The position numbers were made by a program, and so were the translations under genes. A DNA stretch of 64,000 nucleotides from Planctomycetota bacterium (GTDB taxonomy: Bacteria > Planctomycetota > UBA8742 > UBA2392), in the NCBI GenBank assembly GCA_016712285.1, contig JADJRK010000001.1, positions 2,852,001 to 2,916,000 of the forward strand. Reading direction: 5' to 3'. Within the stretch, counting starts at the first letter, position 1, and each line of letters opens with the position of its first letter. Shown here one piece after another: positions 39,590 through 49,503 of this stretch. The notes under the pieces are model-generated. The model was given only the letters and a program-made list of their open reading frames with translations. It did not search any database and was not told the DNA's origin.

Positions 39590-40159
39590 ATGGATTGCCA
39601 GTGCTGCAACAAGAAGCCCGCCCGGATCCGCATCTGCGATGTGGATGAAAACGCCATTCAAGAGCAATACAACGTCTGCCCCGATTGCTTCGCGCTGGTC
39701 AAGCGCTACATGTTCGACATGGCTCGACCGCTGATGGCCACCGACGACGTGATTCGCGAAGTCCAGAGCCTGCTGGGCCCGGCTGACAAGGCGCTGGTCC
39801 TGCCCGAAACGGCGGGCGCCATCACTCCACTGGTGGACTCAGTGCCGGCCTGCCCTGAGTGCGGCATGACACTGTCCGAATTCAAGGCCCGCGGTCGATT
39901 TGGCTGTCCCCGCGACTACGAGGTCTTTGCCGAGCACCTTGACCCGTTGTTCGAGCGCATCCACGACACACAGCCCGCGCGCCACCAGGGCCGGCTGCCG
40001 GCACGCGAAGGCGAAAGCGAACTGGTCACGCGCCGCCGCAAGTCAGCCGAGCTGAAGGCGCGCCTCGACGCTGCCGTCGCCGAGGAAAACTATGAACTCG
40101 CGGCACGCCTGCGCGACGAGATCAACCAGCAAGAGGGCACAACCCAGGAGCAGGCTTGA
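39590..40159 (+). CDS. mcsA: McsA-like protein, activator of the protein-arginine kinase
   Basis: The 189-residue protein has two zinc-finger Cys pairs, C3-x-x-C-C and C-P-x-C (MDCQCCNKKPARI, YNVCPDCF), a second set (VPACPECGMTLSEF, FGCPRDYEVF), and a C-terminal UvrB/UvrC motif (LKARLDAAVAEENYELAARLRDEI). This is the McsA architecture. It binds and activates McsB, encoded immediately downstream with a 4-bp overlap. In Bacillus the pair is in ctsR-mcsA-mcsB-clpC; here neither ctsR nor clpC is adjacent. Confidence 0.92.
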   Translation: MDCQCCNKKPARIRICDVDENAIQEQYNVCPDCFALVKRYMFDMARPLMATDDVIREVQSLLGPADKALVLPETAGAITPLVDSVPACPECGMTLSEFKARGRFGCPRDYEVFAEHLDPLFERIHDTQPARHQGRLPAREGESELVTRRRKSAELKARLDAAVAEENYELAARLRDEINQQEGTTQEQA

Positions 40160-41223
40160 GCGAAAGCGCGTTTGAGAACTTTCCGCACCTGCTGGGCGAA
40201 TGGCTGAAAGGCGGTGGCCCCGACAGCGACATTGTCGTCAGCACGCGCGTGCGCTTTGCGCGCAACATCAAGGGCTACCCTTTCACGCTCAAAGCCACCG
40301 AGCAGCAGCGCGCCGAGGTGCTGGCGCTGTGCGAAGAAGCGATCCAGAAAATTCATCTGCAGCGCAGCGTAGTCACGCTTGAGCTGGACAAGATGGCCGA
40401 GGTCAAGCGCGACGTGCTGGTCGAGCGTCACCTGATCAGCCGCGAGCTGGCCGGCGGTGAAGGTCCCCGCGGCGTGACGTTCGGGCGCGGCGAGATGCTC
40501 AGCATCATGATCAACGAAGAAGACCACCTGCGCCTGCAGTGGATCAAGAGCGGGTTTGACGCCGACCGCGCATACCAGGCGCTGTGCAAGGTTGACCGGG
40601 CCCTTGAGAAAGTCGTGCCCTATGCAGTCAGCGACAACTACGGCTACCTGACCGCCTGCCCCACCAACGTCGGCACCGGCATGCGCATCAGCGTCATGGT
40701 GCACCTGCCCGCGCTGACCATGAAAGACCATGTCGACAAGGTGTTCAAAGCCGCCAAACGCATGAACCACGCGGTACGCGGCTTGTACGGCGAGGGCACG
40801 CGCGCGTTCGGCGACATGTACCAGATCAGTAACCAGGCAACGCTGGGCCGCAGCGAAGAGTCCATCCTGGAAAGTGTGAAGGCGATCGTGCCGCGCATCC
40901 TTGAAACCGAGCGCCAGATGCGCGGGCAACTGTACGCCGAAGACCGCAGCTTCCTGGAAGACCGCGTGCTGCGCAGCCTTGCCCTGTTGCGTAATGCCCG
41001 CCGCCTGAACGTGCAGGAGATGATGAGCCACCTGTCGATGCTGCGCCTGGGCGTTGACCTGGGGTTGATCACCGACGTGCCGATGCAGACCGTGAACGAG
41101 ATGTTCATCCTGGGACAGCCCAGCCACCTGCAGGAGCGCGAGGGCCGGCTGATGAACGCCACTGAGCGCGACACCACCCGCGCCGACCTGGTGCGCAGCA
41201 AGCTCGCGGCCCACAGCAACTGA
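40156..41223 (+). CDS. mcsB: protein-arginine kinase McsB
   Basis: The 355-residue guanido phosphotransferase homologue phosphorylates arginines to mark proteins for ClpCP. The ATP/Arg-binding signatures are intact: VVSTRVRFARNIKGYPF, INEEDHLRLQ, CPTNVGTGMRISVMVHLPAL and YQISNQATLGRSEESI. The start is TTG 40156, overlapping the mcsA stop (TTGA), with AGGAG (40146-40150) five nt upstream and no earlier start. The pair's presence with the Bpt-type transferase in the same window suggests regulated proteolysis, but no Clp gene is in view. Confidence 0.95.
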   Translation: MSESAFENFPHLLGEWLKGGGPDSDIVVSTRVRFARNIKGYPFTLKATEQQRAEVLALCEEAIQKIHLQRSVVTLELDKMAEVKRDVLVERHLISRELAGGEGPRGVTFGRGEMLSIMINEEDHLRLQWIKSGFDADRAYQALCKVDRALEKVVPYAVSDNYGYLTACPTNVGTGMRISVMVHLPALTMKDHVDKVFKAAKRMNHAVRGLYGEGTRAFGDMYQISNQATLGRSEESILESVKAIVPRILETERQMRGQLYAEDRSFLEDRVLRSLALLRNARRLNVQEMMSHLSMLRLGVDLGLITDVPMQTVNEMFILGQPSHLQEREGRLMNATERDTTRADLVRSKLAAHSN

Positions 41224-41294
41224 TGTGCTGGGACGCTCAAATGTGCAGCGCTGCCGGTTTCCACTCAGGCCGCAGTGAGCTACAAACCTGAGCG

Positions 41295-42494
41295 ATGAGC
41301 GAGACCTACACCGACCCTTCACGCCTGTTTTCGATCCGCCTGCCGGAAGGCTTTGCGCGCGACACATCGACCAAGTCGCTGGTGTTCCGCCATTCCGACG
41401 TGGACGGCACGGTCACCATCTCGGCCATGCGGCACCGGCTTGACGCCCCCGATGTCGAGATTTTCGACGCGCTGCCCTCGCGCGATAACATGCAGAACAT
41501 GGCCAGCAGCAGCCGCGATGGCATGCGCATCCGCTACGGCGACTACGAAGGCAACCTGAACAACGCCGCCGAGTTCTGGCGCTGGTGGACGATGCAGCGC
41601 GGGCCGATCGGCATGGTGGTCGCGTACAACGGCGCGCCCGACGCCGACGAACGCCAAGCCGAACTGGTGGACGAGCTCGTGGCAGGCATCACCATCTGCG
41701 AGCACCCGCCGCTCGGCGTTGAAGACTTCACGCAGCTTGCCACCGAGGTCTACTCCGAGTTGATGAAAGTCGACAAGCCCGAAATCACCCGCCCCATGGA
41801 ACTGCGCACCGGGCCCGCCTCGTCGCTGCGCCTCGATAACGCATACATCACCTACCTCAACGGATGGGACGCCGACGCCAAGACCGACGCCCGCAAACTG
41901 CTGTCTGAGTGGCTGGAACACCTGTGGGGCGAACAAAAGGAAAAGCTGGGCGCCTTTGAAGACGTGCGAGGCTTGATCTGCCCGGTCGTGCGCGCATGGG
42001 GCTTCGGGCGCGAGACCAAGGTCGAGATCTTGCGCCGCCCGCTGCTTGAGCGCGAGCTGGAACTGTTCGCTGCCGTCGACACCGGCCGCACGCTGCGCTT
42101 TCTAAGCCGCGCCGACCTCGACGGCTGGGAAGGCGTAAGCGAAGACGACGTGTTCTTCTACGCGCGCGAGAACCTGCTGGCGCTGAGCCAGGAGATGGAG
42201 TTGCAGGCGCTGGCCGGCGAGGACGGAAAGCCCAAGGCGGTAATCATCGCCACCAACGACGGCCACGATGCCGCGCGCGTGGTGCTGCCGCACTTCTATG
42301 AAAAGCTGGCCGACGTGCTGGGCCCAGAGTTGCTGGCCGGCTTGCCCAACCGCGACTTCCTGATCGTGGTGGCTGCCGACGACACCGAGCTGGTCTCGAA
42401 CATCGCAGCACAGGTCAAGATCGACGCCGAAACACGCCCCTACTCGATATCCGGTAAGCTCTACAGGCTCACCGCCGAAGGCCTCTCAGTGTAG
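41295..42494 (+). CDS. hypothetical protein with C-terminal DUF1444-like domain
   Basis: The 399-residue soluble protein has an N-terminal domain (about 1-135, SRLFSIRLPEGFARDTSTKSLVF ... GPIGMVVAYNG) resembling small PsbP/DUF1795-type beta domains, and a C-terminal region (about 150-399) with the DUF1444 pattern: VSEDDVFFYARENLLA, LPHFYEKLADVLGPELLAGLPNRDFLIVVAADDTEL. DUF1444 is of unknown function. The fusion is not one I recognise. TACAAA lies 8 nt before the ATG, a likely leaderless start. Confidence 0.7.
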   Translation: MSETYTDPSRLFSIRLPEGFARDTSTKSLVFRHSDVDGTVTISAMRHRLDAPDVEIFDALPSRDNMQNMASSSRDGMRIRYGDYEGNLNNAAEFWRWWTMQRGPIGMVVAYNGAPDADERQAELVDELVAGITICEHPPLGVEDFTQLATEVYSELMKVDKPEITRPMELRTGPASSLRLDNAYITYLNGWDADAKTDARKLLSEWLEHLWGEQKEKLGAFEDVRGLICPVVRAWGFGRETKVEILRRPLLERELELFAAVDTGRTLRFLSRADLDGWEGVSEDDVFFYARENLLALSQEMELQALAGEDGKPKAVIIATNDGHDAARVVLPHFYEKLADVLGPELLAGLPNRDFLIVVAADDTELVSNIAAQVKIDAETRPYSISGKLYRLTAEGLSV

Positions 42495-42552
42495 CGATCA
42501 GGCTGGAAGGCCTGCCTGCCGCGACCTACACTGCCGCGCTTCCGGGGTGCGT

Positions 42553-43950
42553 ATGCTTCTGGCCGCTGAGAGTTCGGCGTTTCAACCGGCATGGCTGCCC
42601 ATGACCGTGCTGGGCGTGATCATGCTGGTCACGTACCTGTTCATTGCATTCGAGAAGCTGCACAAGAGCGTCAGCGCCATCGTCGGCGCCATCGCAGCCG
42701 TCATTGCCGCCATGTCGTTCGGCTTGTTCTCACATCACGGCTACCACGAAGTCCACGAGATCATCGGCCACGACCTGAACATTCTGGGCGTGATCATCGG
42801 AACCAGCATCCTCGTGGACACTGTGGGCGGCAGCGGCTTGTTTCATTTCATCGGCATCCGCGTCGTCAAGCTGACCGGTGGCGCACCCAAGCTCCTGTTC
42901 CTGTTTGTGTGCCTGCTGACTTTCCTTTTCGTCAGCCTGCTGACGCTGGCGCCGGGCAGCCTGCTGATGGCCTCGCTGGTGCTGGTGATCTGCCGCACCC
43001 TGGGCTACCACCCCAAGCCATACCTGATTGCCGTGGCCATCGTCGCCAACAGCGCGGCACTCACCACGTTCAGCAGCGGCATTGCCACTCTGATGGTCGG
43101 CACCGCGGCACAGATTCCCTATGCCCACTTCTTCGTCGGCAGCACACCACTGGCCTTTGCCACCGGCGGTGTCGCCATCGTCCTGTTGATCAAGCTGTAC
43201 GGAAAGAGACTACTGGCCGATGCTGCACAGGCCGGCGACCCCGCCGACCTGAAGGCCAAAGTGGCCGGCTTCGATGAATGGGCGCTGGTCAAAGACCGCA
43301 AGGTGTTCTGGCGCAGCGCGGTAGTACTGGGCCTGACCGTGGTGGGGTTTGCGACCGCGCAACTGATCGGCGTCGGGCTGGATTTCATCGCAATGGCCGG
43401 CGGCATGGCCGCGCTGCTTTTCTGCGCCGGCGACCCCGAGCAGGCGATCAAGAAAGTGAAGTGGTCGGTCATCCTGTTCTTCGTCGGGTTGTTCGTGATC
43501 ATCGGCGCGGTCAAGGCGACCGGGCTGCTTGAGCTGACGGCGGACACGCTGGTGGGCCTGGGCGGCGGCAGCGCGGTCGTGCTGGTGCTGATCATCGGCG
43601 TGTTCGTGATGGTGACCAGCGGGTTCGTCGACAACATCCCGATTGCCGCCACGATGATCCCGATTCTTGACCAGATCGCGCTGGGCAGCCCTGAAATCGC
43701 GGCGCCGCTGTTCTGGGTGCTGATCGCGAGCGCCAACCTGGGCGGCAACAGCACGCCGATCGGCAGCGTCAGCAGCGTGATCGCACTGCACGCCCTGGAG
43801 AGTGACCGTGGTGAAAAGGTCGGCTGGGGCGAGTACATGAAGGCCGGCGGGATCATCCTGGCTGTCCAGGCGGTGCTGGTGCTGGGGTATGTGCTGGTGA
43901 TGATGCAGCTGGGTTGGTTCGCCGACCTGCCAAAGTACGTGAAGGGATAA
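42553..43950 (+). CDS. ion transporter of the ArsB/NhaD superfamily
   Basis: The 465-residue polytopic membrane protein has about 11-12 helices and the IT-superfamily signature near the end (LIASANLGGNSTPIGSVSSVIAL), with the paired half-motif FVDNIPIAATMIPILDQIA. The family includes NhaD Na+/H+ antiporters and ArsB/SLC13-like permeases; the substrate is not evident. A GTG six nt upstream is an alternative start. It overlaps no gene but is followed after 2 bp by the USP-like gene with its own GAAGGGAT site, so they are likely an operon. Confidence 0.85.
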   Translation: MLLAAESSAFQPAWLPMTVLGVIMLVTYLFIAFEKLHKSVSAIVGAIAAVIAAMSFGLFSHHGYHEVHEIIGHDLNILGVIIGTSILVDTVGGSGLFHFIGIRVVKLTGGAPKLLFLFVCLLTFLFVSLLTLAPGSLLMASLVLVICRTLGYHPKPYLIAVAIVANSAALTTFSSGIATLMVGTAAQIPYAHFFVGSTPLAFATGGVAIVLLIKLYGKRLLADAAQAGDPADLKAKVAGFDEWALVKDRKVFWRSAVVLGLTVVGFATAQLIGVGLDFIAMAGGMAALLFCAGDPEQAIKKVKWSVILFFVGLFVIIGAVKATGLLELTADTLVGLGGGSAVVLVLIIGVFVMVTSGFVDNIPIAATMIPILDQIALGSPEIAAPLFWVLIASANLGGNSTPIGSVSSVIALHALESDRGEKVGWGEYMKAGGIILAVQAVLVLGYVLVMMQLGWFADLPKYVKG

Positions 43951-43952
43951 CG

Positions 43953-44885
43953 ATGGGTAACACGCCACTCGATGACGACCTGCACGAGACGATGGCGCGC
44001 TTTTCGGCGGCTGCGCACGCCAAGCCCATCGCACTGCCTGAACTTGTGCCGCCGGGCAAGGTGCTCATCGCGATTGACCGCAGCAATCAGGACGCCGCGA
44101 CACTGGGCATCGGCGCCGAAGTATGCAGGCGCCTCAAAGCCACGGCAGTATTGACCGTGGCGGCGCCGGGCCTCGATGCCCAGACACGGCAAGCATATCT
44201 GGCCGAAGCGCAGGGCAAGCTTGGTGTCGCAAGCGAAGTTGCGCCCGCGGCCGACGACGCCGACCCGGCCAACTGCATACTTGCCGCCAAGCAGGCCGCG
44301 GGTGCCAAGTTCATCGTCATGGACGCGCCCTATCTTGAAGACATCGGCCGCCTGGGGCGCGACTCGGTCGGCAGTACAGCCGAGCGCGTGCTGGCCCGGG
44401 CCAGCGTGCCCGTGCTGTTCGTGCGCGAGCCCCGCGAAAACCCGGCTGCGTGCCTGGCCAAGCCGCTGGTCAAGCTGCATTTCACCGAGTCCGACGCGCC
44501 GCACGCCATTGCCGAGGCGTTTCGCATCGGCGGCCGGGGCCGCTTTCGCATGCTGTTCGTGATCGATGCAGCCGCGATCCACGAAGCTGTTGCGATCCTG
44601 CGCACCGAGGTCGCACCCGAGCGCCTGACCGACACTGCGCTGCTGCACGACGCGCAGGTAGCCGCGGGCAGCCTGGTCGCGACGGCGCAGCGCTATGCCA
44701 AAGACCACGGGCTGGACCTTACCGTGGATTTCAAACTGGGCAGCGAGCCCGACGTGTCAGCCCGCGAAGCCAACGACGGCGGGCATCTGCTGGTACTGCC
44801 CTGCCCCCGAGATCGCAATACGGCGGCCTATTCGCGAGCTCTGACAGTGCTGCGCCTGTCCACAATGCCGGTGCTGATGGTGTAG
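43953..44885 (+). CDS. tandem universal-stress-protein-like protein
   Basis: The start is ATG 43953 after GAAGGGAT; the upstream frame lies within the transporter gene. The 310-residue product has a first USP domain ending in the ATP-binding style motif DSVGSTAERVLARASVPVLFVRE (G-x-x-G...S-x-P-V-L-F-V-R) and a second, diverged domain (about 180-310; GHLLVLPCPRDRNTAAYSRALTVLRLSTMPVLMV). Paired with an ion transporter, it may regulate it, as in some Kef/antiporter operons (inference). Confidence 0.78.
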   Translation: MGNTPLDDDLHETMARFSAAAHAKPIALPELVPPGKVLIAIDRSNQDAATLGIGAEVCRRLKATAVLTVAAPGLDAQTRQAYLAEAQGKLGVASEVAPAADDADPANCILAAKQAAGAKFIVMDAPYLEDIGRLGRDSVGSTAERVLARASVPVLFVREPRENPAACLAKPLVKLHFTESDAPHAIAEAFRIGGRGRFRMLFVIDAAAIHEAVAILRTEVAPERLTDTALLHDAQVAAGSLVATAQRYAKDHGLDLTVDFKLGSEPDVSAREANDGGHLLVLPCPRDRNTAAYSRALTVLRLSTMPVLMV

Positions 44886-44935
44886 ACGCCCAATCCTGTA
44901 CGAATTGGGTCAACGTAGACCTTATTTGTCCTATT

Positions 44936-44941
44936 TATAAT
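44936..44941 (+). promoter_or_regulatory. -10 box TATAAT upstream of the MarR gene
   Basis: A perfect TATAAT lies 26 bp before the candidate operator. No good -35 is seen at 16-18 bp. The predicted transcript would start near 44949-44952, just before the operator. Confidence 0.55.
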
Positions 44942-44966
44942 CCCGTTATCCATGTAGCGACTTCAT

Positions 44967-44983
44967 GCATACGTGAAGTATGC
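44967..44983. promoter_or_regulatory. candidate MarR autoregulatory operator
   Basis: GCATAC (44967-44972), spacer GTGAA, GTATGC (44978-44983): a perfect 6-bp inverted repeat 8 bp before the marR-like start codon, the usual place for MarR autorepression. The upstream GTG at 44973, an alternative start, lies inside this palindrome and is therefore less likely. Confidence 0.65.
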
Positions 44984-44990
44984 TTGTGCC

Positions 44991-45446
44991 ATGGACGTCA
45001 AGACGGCAATTGCCTACGTGCGTGAGTTTCTTGCTTTGTACTGGGCCAACGAACACGCCCATGAGGCCTGGTCGCGTCAGCTTGAAGCCGAGCATGGCCT
45101 CACCGCGAAACAGTACGCGTTGCTGCGCGCCATTGAGCGCAGCAGCGACATCACCACAACTTCGCTGACTGAACTGCTGGGCAAGGCGCAACCCGCAATC
45201 ACCCAGATGCTCAATCGCCTTGAAAACAACGGCTTCATCACCCGCGAAATCAACGCGCAGGACAAGCGCAAACGCGAACTCAAACTCACGCGCAAATCCC
45301 AGAAGGTCCTTGAGGCCGTGCAACCGATCGGCCCCACACGCGTGGCACTGGCGCTGGAACACGCCAACGAACGCGAAGCCGGCCAGGTGGTCAAGGCCAT
45401 GGAAACGCTGAACGAGTGGATGACCACGCGCAAGGTCGGCGCCTAG
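44991..45446 (+). CDS. MarR family transcriptional regulator
   Basis: The 151-residue protein has the winged-helix MarR fold: LTAKQYALLRAIERSSDITTTSLTELLGKAQPAITQMLNRLENNGFITREINAQDKRKRELKLT, with the wing motif D-K-R-x-R-x-L. ATG 44991 is used. The regulator probably controls itself through the palindrome just upstream. Its other targets are not evident; the similar boxes at 12474 and 16123 differ in sequence. The gene ends in CTAG shared with the stop of the convergent dihydroorotase-like gene. Confidence 0.88.
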   Translation: MDVKTAIAYVREFLALYWANEHAHEAWSRQLEAEHGLTAKQYALLRAIERSSDITTTSLTELLGKAQPAITQMLNRLENNGFITREINAQDKRKRELKLTRKSQKVLEAVQPIGPTRVALALEHANEREAGQVVKAMETLNEWMTTRKVGA

Positions 45447-46750
45447 AACTCGAACAGGCGGCCACGTGCGATCGTGGCTTTGACCCTGCCCTTCAGGTCT
45501 GTGCCCAGAAACGGTGAATTCTTCGCGTGGCTGAACAGGCTCTCGGGCGTGACGGTCCATTTCGCGCCGGGGTCAAACAGGCAGACGTCGGCATCGTGTC
45601 CCGGCGTCAGCGAACCCTTGCGCGAATCCAGGCGCAGCACGCGCGCCGGGTTAATCGTCAGCTTGGCCACCACTTCGCTGGGCGACAGCACATCGCCGCC
45701 GACCAGTATCATCCAGGCCGCCGCCAGCGCGGTCTCCAGACCCACTGCACCAAAGGGCGCGCGCCCGAACTCCCATTCTTTCTCGTGCGGCGGCACCGGC
45801 CGATGGGCACTGACCAGGCAATCGATCACGCCTTCCTGCAAGCCACGCTTCAGCCACTTCAGATCGTCGGGCGTGCGGAACGGCGGAAACACCTTGAAGT
45901 TGGTGTCGTAGCGGGCGCGCACAACTTCGTCGGTGAACATCAGGTTGTGCACGGCAACTTCCGCGGTAACGCGCACTTTCAGCTTCTTTGCCCGCTTCAG
46001 CGCCCGCACGGCGTTCTTGGTACTGACCTTGGCTGCGTGGTAGTGGCACCCCGTTTCGCGCGCAAACATGCAGGCCCGCGAGACTGCCAGCTCTTCGGCT
46101 ACTGCCGGAATGCCGGGCAGCCCGGCCAGCGTGCATTCATAACCGGCGTTCATTGCACCGCCGGCAAGTTCAGGGTCCTGCGCAAACTCAATCACGGCGC
46201 GGTCGAACATGGCACTGTAGTGCATGCCGCGCAGGATTGCCGCGGGCGCATTTTCGGCGCGCTGCTCGTCACTGAAGGCCACCGCGCCCGCTTCAACAAG
46301 TTGCCCGATCTCGGCCAGCTCTTTGCCTTCGCGGCCCTTGGTCAGCGCGCAGACCGGTACCACCTCGGCAAATCCGGCTTGCTCGCTCTGGCGTCGCACA
46401 AACAGCGCCGCAGCCACGTTGTCAATCGCCGGCTCCGTGTCAGGCATGCAGGCGACAGTCGTGAACCCGCCATGGACCGCCACCTCGGCGCCGTGGGCAA
46501 TCGTCTCTTCGCTGTCGCGGCCGGGCTCGCCCATGTGAGCCCGCAAATCCACAAGCCCAGGCAGCACCAACAGCCCCCGGGCATCCAGCTTGTAAACCTT
46601 GCCCTTTGCGCCATGGTTGCGGGCATCGGCCTCGGTCACGTGGCCGACGGCGGCAATCTTGCCGCCAATGATCAGCACCGACGCCTTCTCGTCGCGGCCG
46701 TTCGCCGGGTCGATCATGTGTCCGCCGCTGACCAGGATGGCTTCGCTCAT
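45443..46750 (-). CDS. pyrC': dihydroorotase-like protein, probably catalytically inactive (PyrC'/PyrX type)
   Basis: The 435-residue protein matches type I dihydroorotase along its whole length (LPGLVDLRAHMGEPGRDSEETIAHG, GGFTTVACMPDT, FGRAPFGAVGLETALAAAW, NPARVLRL). Key metal and catalytic residues are altered: the H-x-H-x-R motif reads R70-A-H72-M-G74; the later metal His positions correspond to Phe189 and Lys241; and the catalytic Asp of T-D-H-A-P-H corresponds to Ala315 (SAHRP). Asp161 is retained. In Pseudomonas an inactive PyrC' is a structural partner of PyrB; here pyrB is in the same operon. A working dihydroorotase is presumably elsewhere. Confidence 0.85.
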   Translation of the reverse strand: MSEAILVSGGHMIDPANGRDEKASVLIIGGKIAAVGHVTEADARNHGAKGKVYKLDARGLLVLPGLVDLRAHMGEPGRDSEETIAHGAEVAVHGGFTTVACMPDTEPAIDNVAAALFVRRQSEQAGFAEVVPVCALTKGREGKELAEIGQLVEAGAVAFSDEQRAENAPAAILRGMHYSAMFDRAVIEFAQDPELAGGAMNAGYECTLAGLPGIPAVAEELAVSRACMFARETGCHYHAAKVSTKNAVRALKRAKKLKVRVTAEVAVHNLMFTDEVVRARYDTNFKVFPPFRTPDDLKWLKRGLQEGVIDCLVSAHRPVPPHEKEWEFGRAPFGAVGLETALAAAWMILVGGDVLSPSEVVAKLTINPARVLRLDSRKGSLTPGHDADVCLFDPGAKWTVTPESLFSHAKNSPFLGTDLKGRVKATIARGRLFEF

Positions 46751-47614
46751 GCCCCGTGCTCCGCCAGAAACTCCGCCATCGCGGCGCGGATGCTGTTCGC
46801 GCGCCCCGTGTCATCCCAGATACTGTTGTGCCCGCAATTCAACGCCAGCCAGCGCTTGGGCCCCGGCAACGCATCGTGCAGCCGCCGCCCCTGCTCAAAC
46901 GGGATGATCTCGTCGTGTTCGCCGTGAAACTGGAACACCGGCAGCTTCAACTCCGGCGCTCGCCCGATGTTGTCGAACAGGCTGTAGCACAACCATTCCG
47001 GCTTGATCAGCCATGGCATGAGTTCACGGGCCATTGCCGGGATGCTGGCAAACGGCGCTTCAAGAATCAGCGCGGCAGGTGGCGCGTCGGCTTTGAGCTG
47101 TCGCGCCGCAAGCCAGATCGCCGGCCCGCCGCCAAGGCTGCGGCCCCACAGCGTGATCTGCTTTGGCTTCCAACCAAGAGTGCCCGTGGCGAAGTTCCAT
47201 GCGGCGTCGGCGTCGGAATAGAGGCCGTGCTCGGAGGGCTTGCCCGCAGAGTTGGCAAACCCGCGATAGTCAAACAGCAGAAACTGGGCGTTGAGCTGCG
47301 CCTCCGTCTGCGCATACAGCGCCGCTGACGGGCCCACGTATTCGGCGTTGCCCATGAACTGGATGATCTTGCGCGGCGCGCTGTCAGGGCCCTGCACCCA
47401 GCCGTACAGCTCAATGCCGTCGCCAGTCGGTATTCTCACCTCGCGCACGTCGCTGCGTTCGGTCGCAAGGCCGGGCGCGAGCGTGGCGTCTTTGGGAACC
47501 GGCGGAAAGACGTTCGCGCCGTTGAGTGCGCGAATGCCGACCAGCGCGACTACCGCCAGCGCACACCCCAGTGTTGCGAGTCGCAGACCCATCGGTCGTT
47601 GCTGCACAGGCGCG

Positions 47615-47625
<11 letters not shown>
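46747..47625 (-). CDS. membrane-anchored alpha/beta hydrolase
   Basis: The 292-residue protein begins with a membrane helix (about 13-34, LRLATLGCALAVVALVGI), then an alpha/beta-hydrolase core with nucleophile elbow LWGRSLGGG (G-x-S-x-G), acid HGEHDEIIP and histidine NCGHNSIW. RGFANSAGKPSEHGLYSDADAAW resembles the ABHD13/17-type group. Substrate unknown. It overlaps pyrC' by 4 bp (ATGA) and pyrB by 11 bp, so it is locked into the pyrimidine operon despite having no known role there. Confidence 0.85.
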
Positions 47626-48568
<943 letters not shown>

Positions 48569-48602
48569 TGCGCCCCCGTTCACGCGGACCACTTACAAAA
48601 TC

Positions 48603-48623
48603 AGCGACGCTGTTGGCGTCGCT
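48603..48623 (-). terminator. hairpin with T-rich tail in the pyrB leader, candidate attenuator
   Basis: On the minus strand AGCGACGC, loop CAACA, GCGTCGCT is followed by GATTTTGT, about 10 nt before a GTCCGCG region and 35 nt before the pyrB ATG. It is a perfect 8-bp stem with a short T-run, compatible with intrinsic termination before pyrB. Confidence 0.5.
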
Positions 48624-48801
48624 GTGGCAAACCTGGCCCTCACATCGCTTCATCATGCCTCCAGCGCGGTTGCCGCGCCGGCAAGGTTTATAGAACCTTC
48701 ACCGTTACATGCAATCAGAGATTCCTCGACGGGCCCGGCATTGGACTTCCGGCCCGCCCGTCGGGCCTGTAGTTCGCACAAGCCCGGACTAGACTCACAC
48801 C

Positions 48802-49494
48802 ATGGACCTCAAAGCCAACCTCAAGAAGGTGCGCGCGCGCATTGCCAATGCCTGCCTGCGCGCAAGCCGGGCGCCGACTTCGGTTACATTGATCGCCGTC
48901 ACCAAGAATGTGGACGCAGCCACCATCCAGGCGCTGATTGACGCGGGCGTGCGCCACATCGCGGAGAACCGCCAGCAGGTCGCAACCGAGAAGCTGCCCC
49001 AGGTTCCGGGATTGAACGCCGCGAAGCGCCCGATGCTGCATTTCATCGGCCCGCTGCAACGCAACAAGGTCAAGCGGGTGCTCTCGCGATTTGACGTCAT
49101 CCACAGCGTGGATTCACTTGAGCTGGCGCACGAGATCGGCAAGCAGGCAGCCGAGCTTGAACGCGAGATCGGCATCTTCGTCGAGTTCAACGTTGCCGGT
49201 GAAGAACAGAAGCACGGCTTTGAGGTTGCCGCGGCAACGGAGGCATTGGCAGAAATCACGAAGATACCGCGGCTGCACGTGCTGGGCCTGATGTGCATGG
49301 CGCCATACAGCGACAATGCTGAGGCGGCGCGTCCGTACTTCAAGGCGCTGGCCGACCTGTCGCGGGAACTGCGCGAGGGGGGCCACATGCCCGCGGGCGC
49401 CGACCGCTTGAGCATGGGCATGAGCGGCGACTTCGAAGTCGCCATTGAAGAAGGCGCCACCCACGTCCGCATCGGCAGCGCACTGTTTGAGTAA
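48802..49494 (+). CDS. yggS: YggS family PLP-binding protein (pyridoxal phosphate homeostasis)
   Basis: The 230-residue protein matches YggS/PROSC: LIAVTKNVDAATIQALIDAGVRHIAENR with PLP Lys35, HFIGPLQRNKVKRV, IHSVDSLELA, LMCMAPYSDN and the terminal SMGMSGDFEVAIEEGATHVRIGSALF. It buffers free PLP and has no known enzymatic activity. TAGACT lies 6 nt before the ATG without a Shine-Dalgarno, another leaderless candidate. It is convergent with transaldolase, 9 bp apart. Confidence 0.95.
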   Translation: MDLKANLKKVRARIANACLRASRAPTSVTLIAVTKNVDAATIQALIDAGVRHIAENRQQVATEKLPQVPGLNAAKRPMLHFIGPLQRNKVKRVLSRFDVIHSVDSLELAHEIGKQAAELEREIGIFVEFNVAGEEQKHGFEVAAATEALAEITKIPRLHVLGLMCMAPYSDNAEAARPYFKALADLSRELREGGHMPAGADRLSMGMSGDFEVAIEEGATHVRIGSALFE

Positions 49495-49503
49495 GTGCCG
49501 GGC

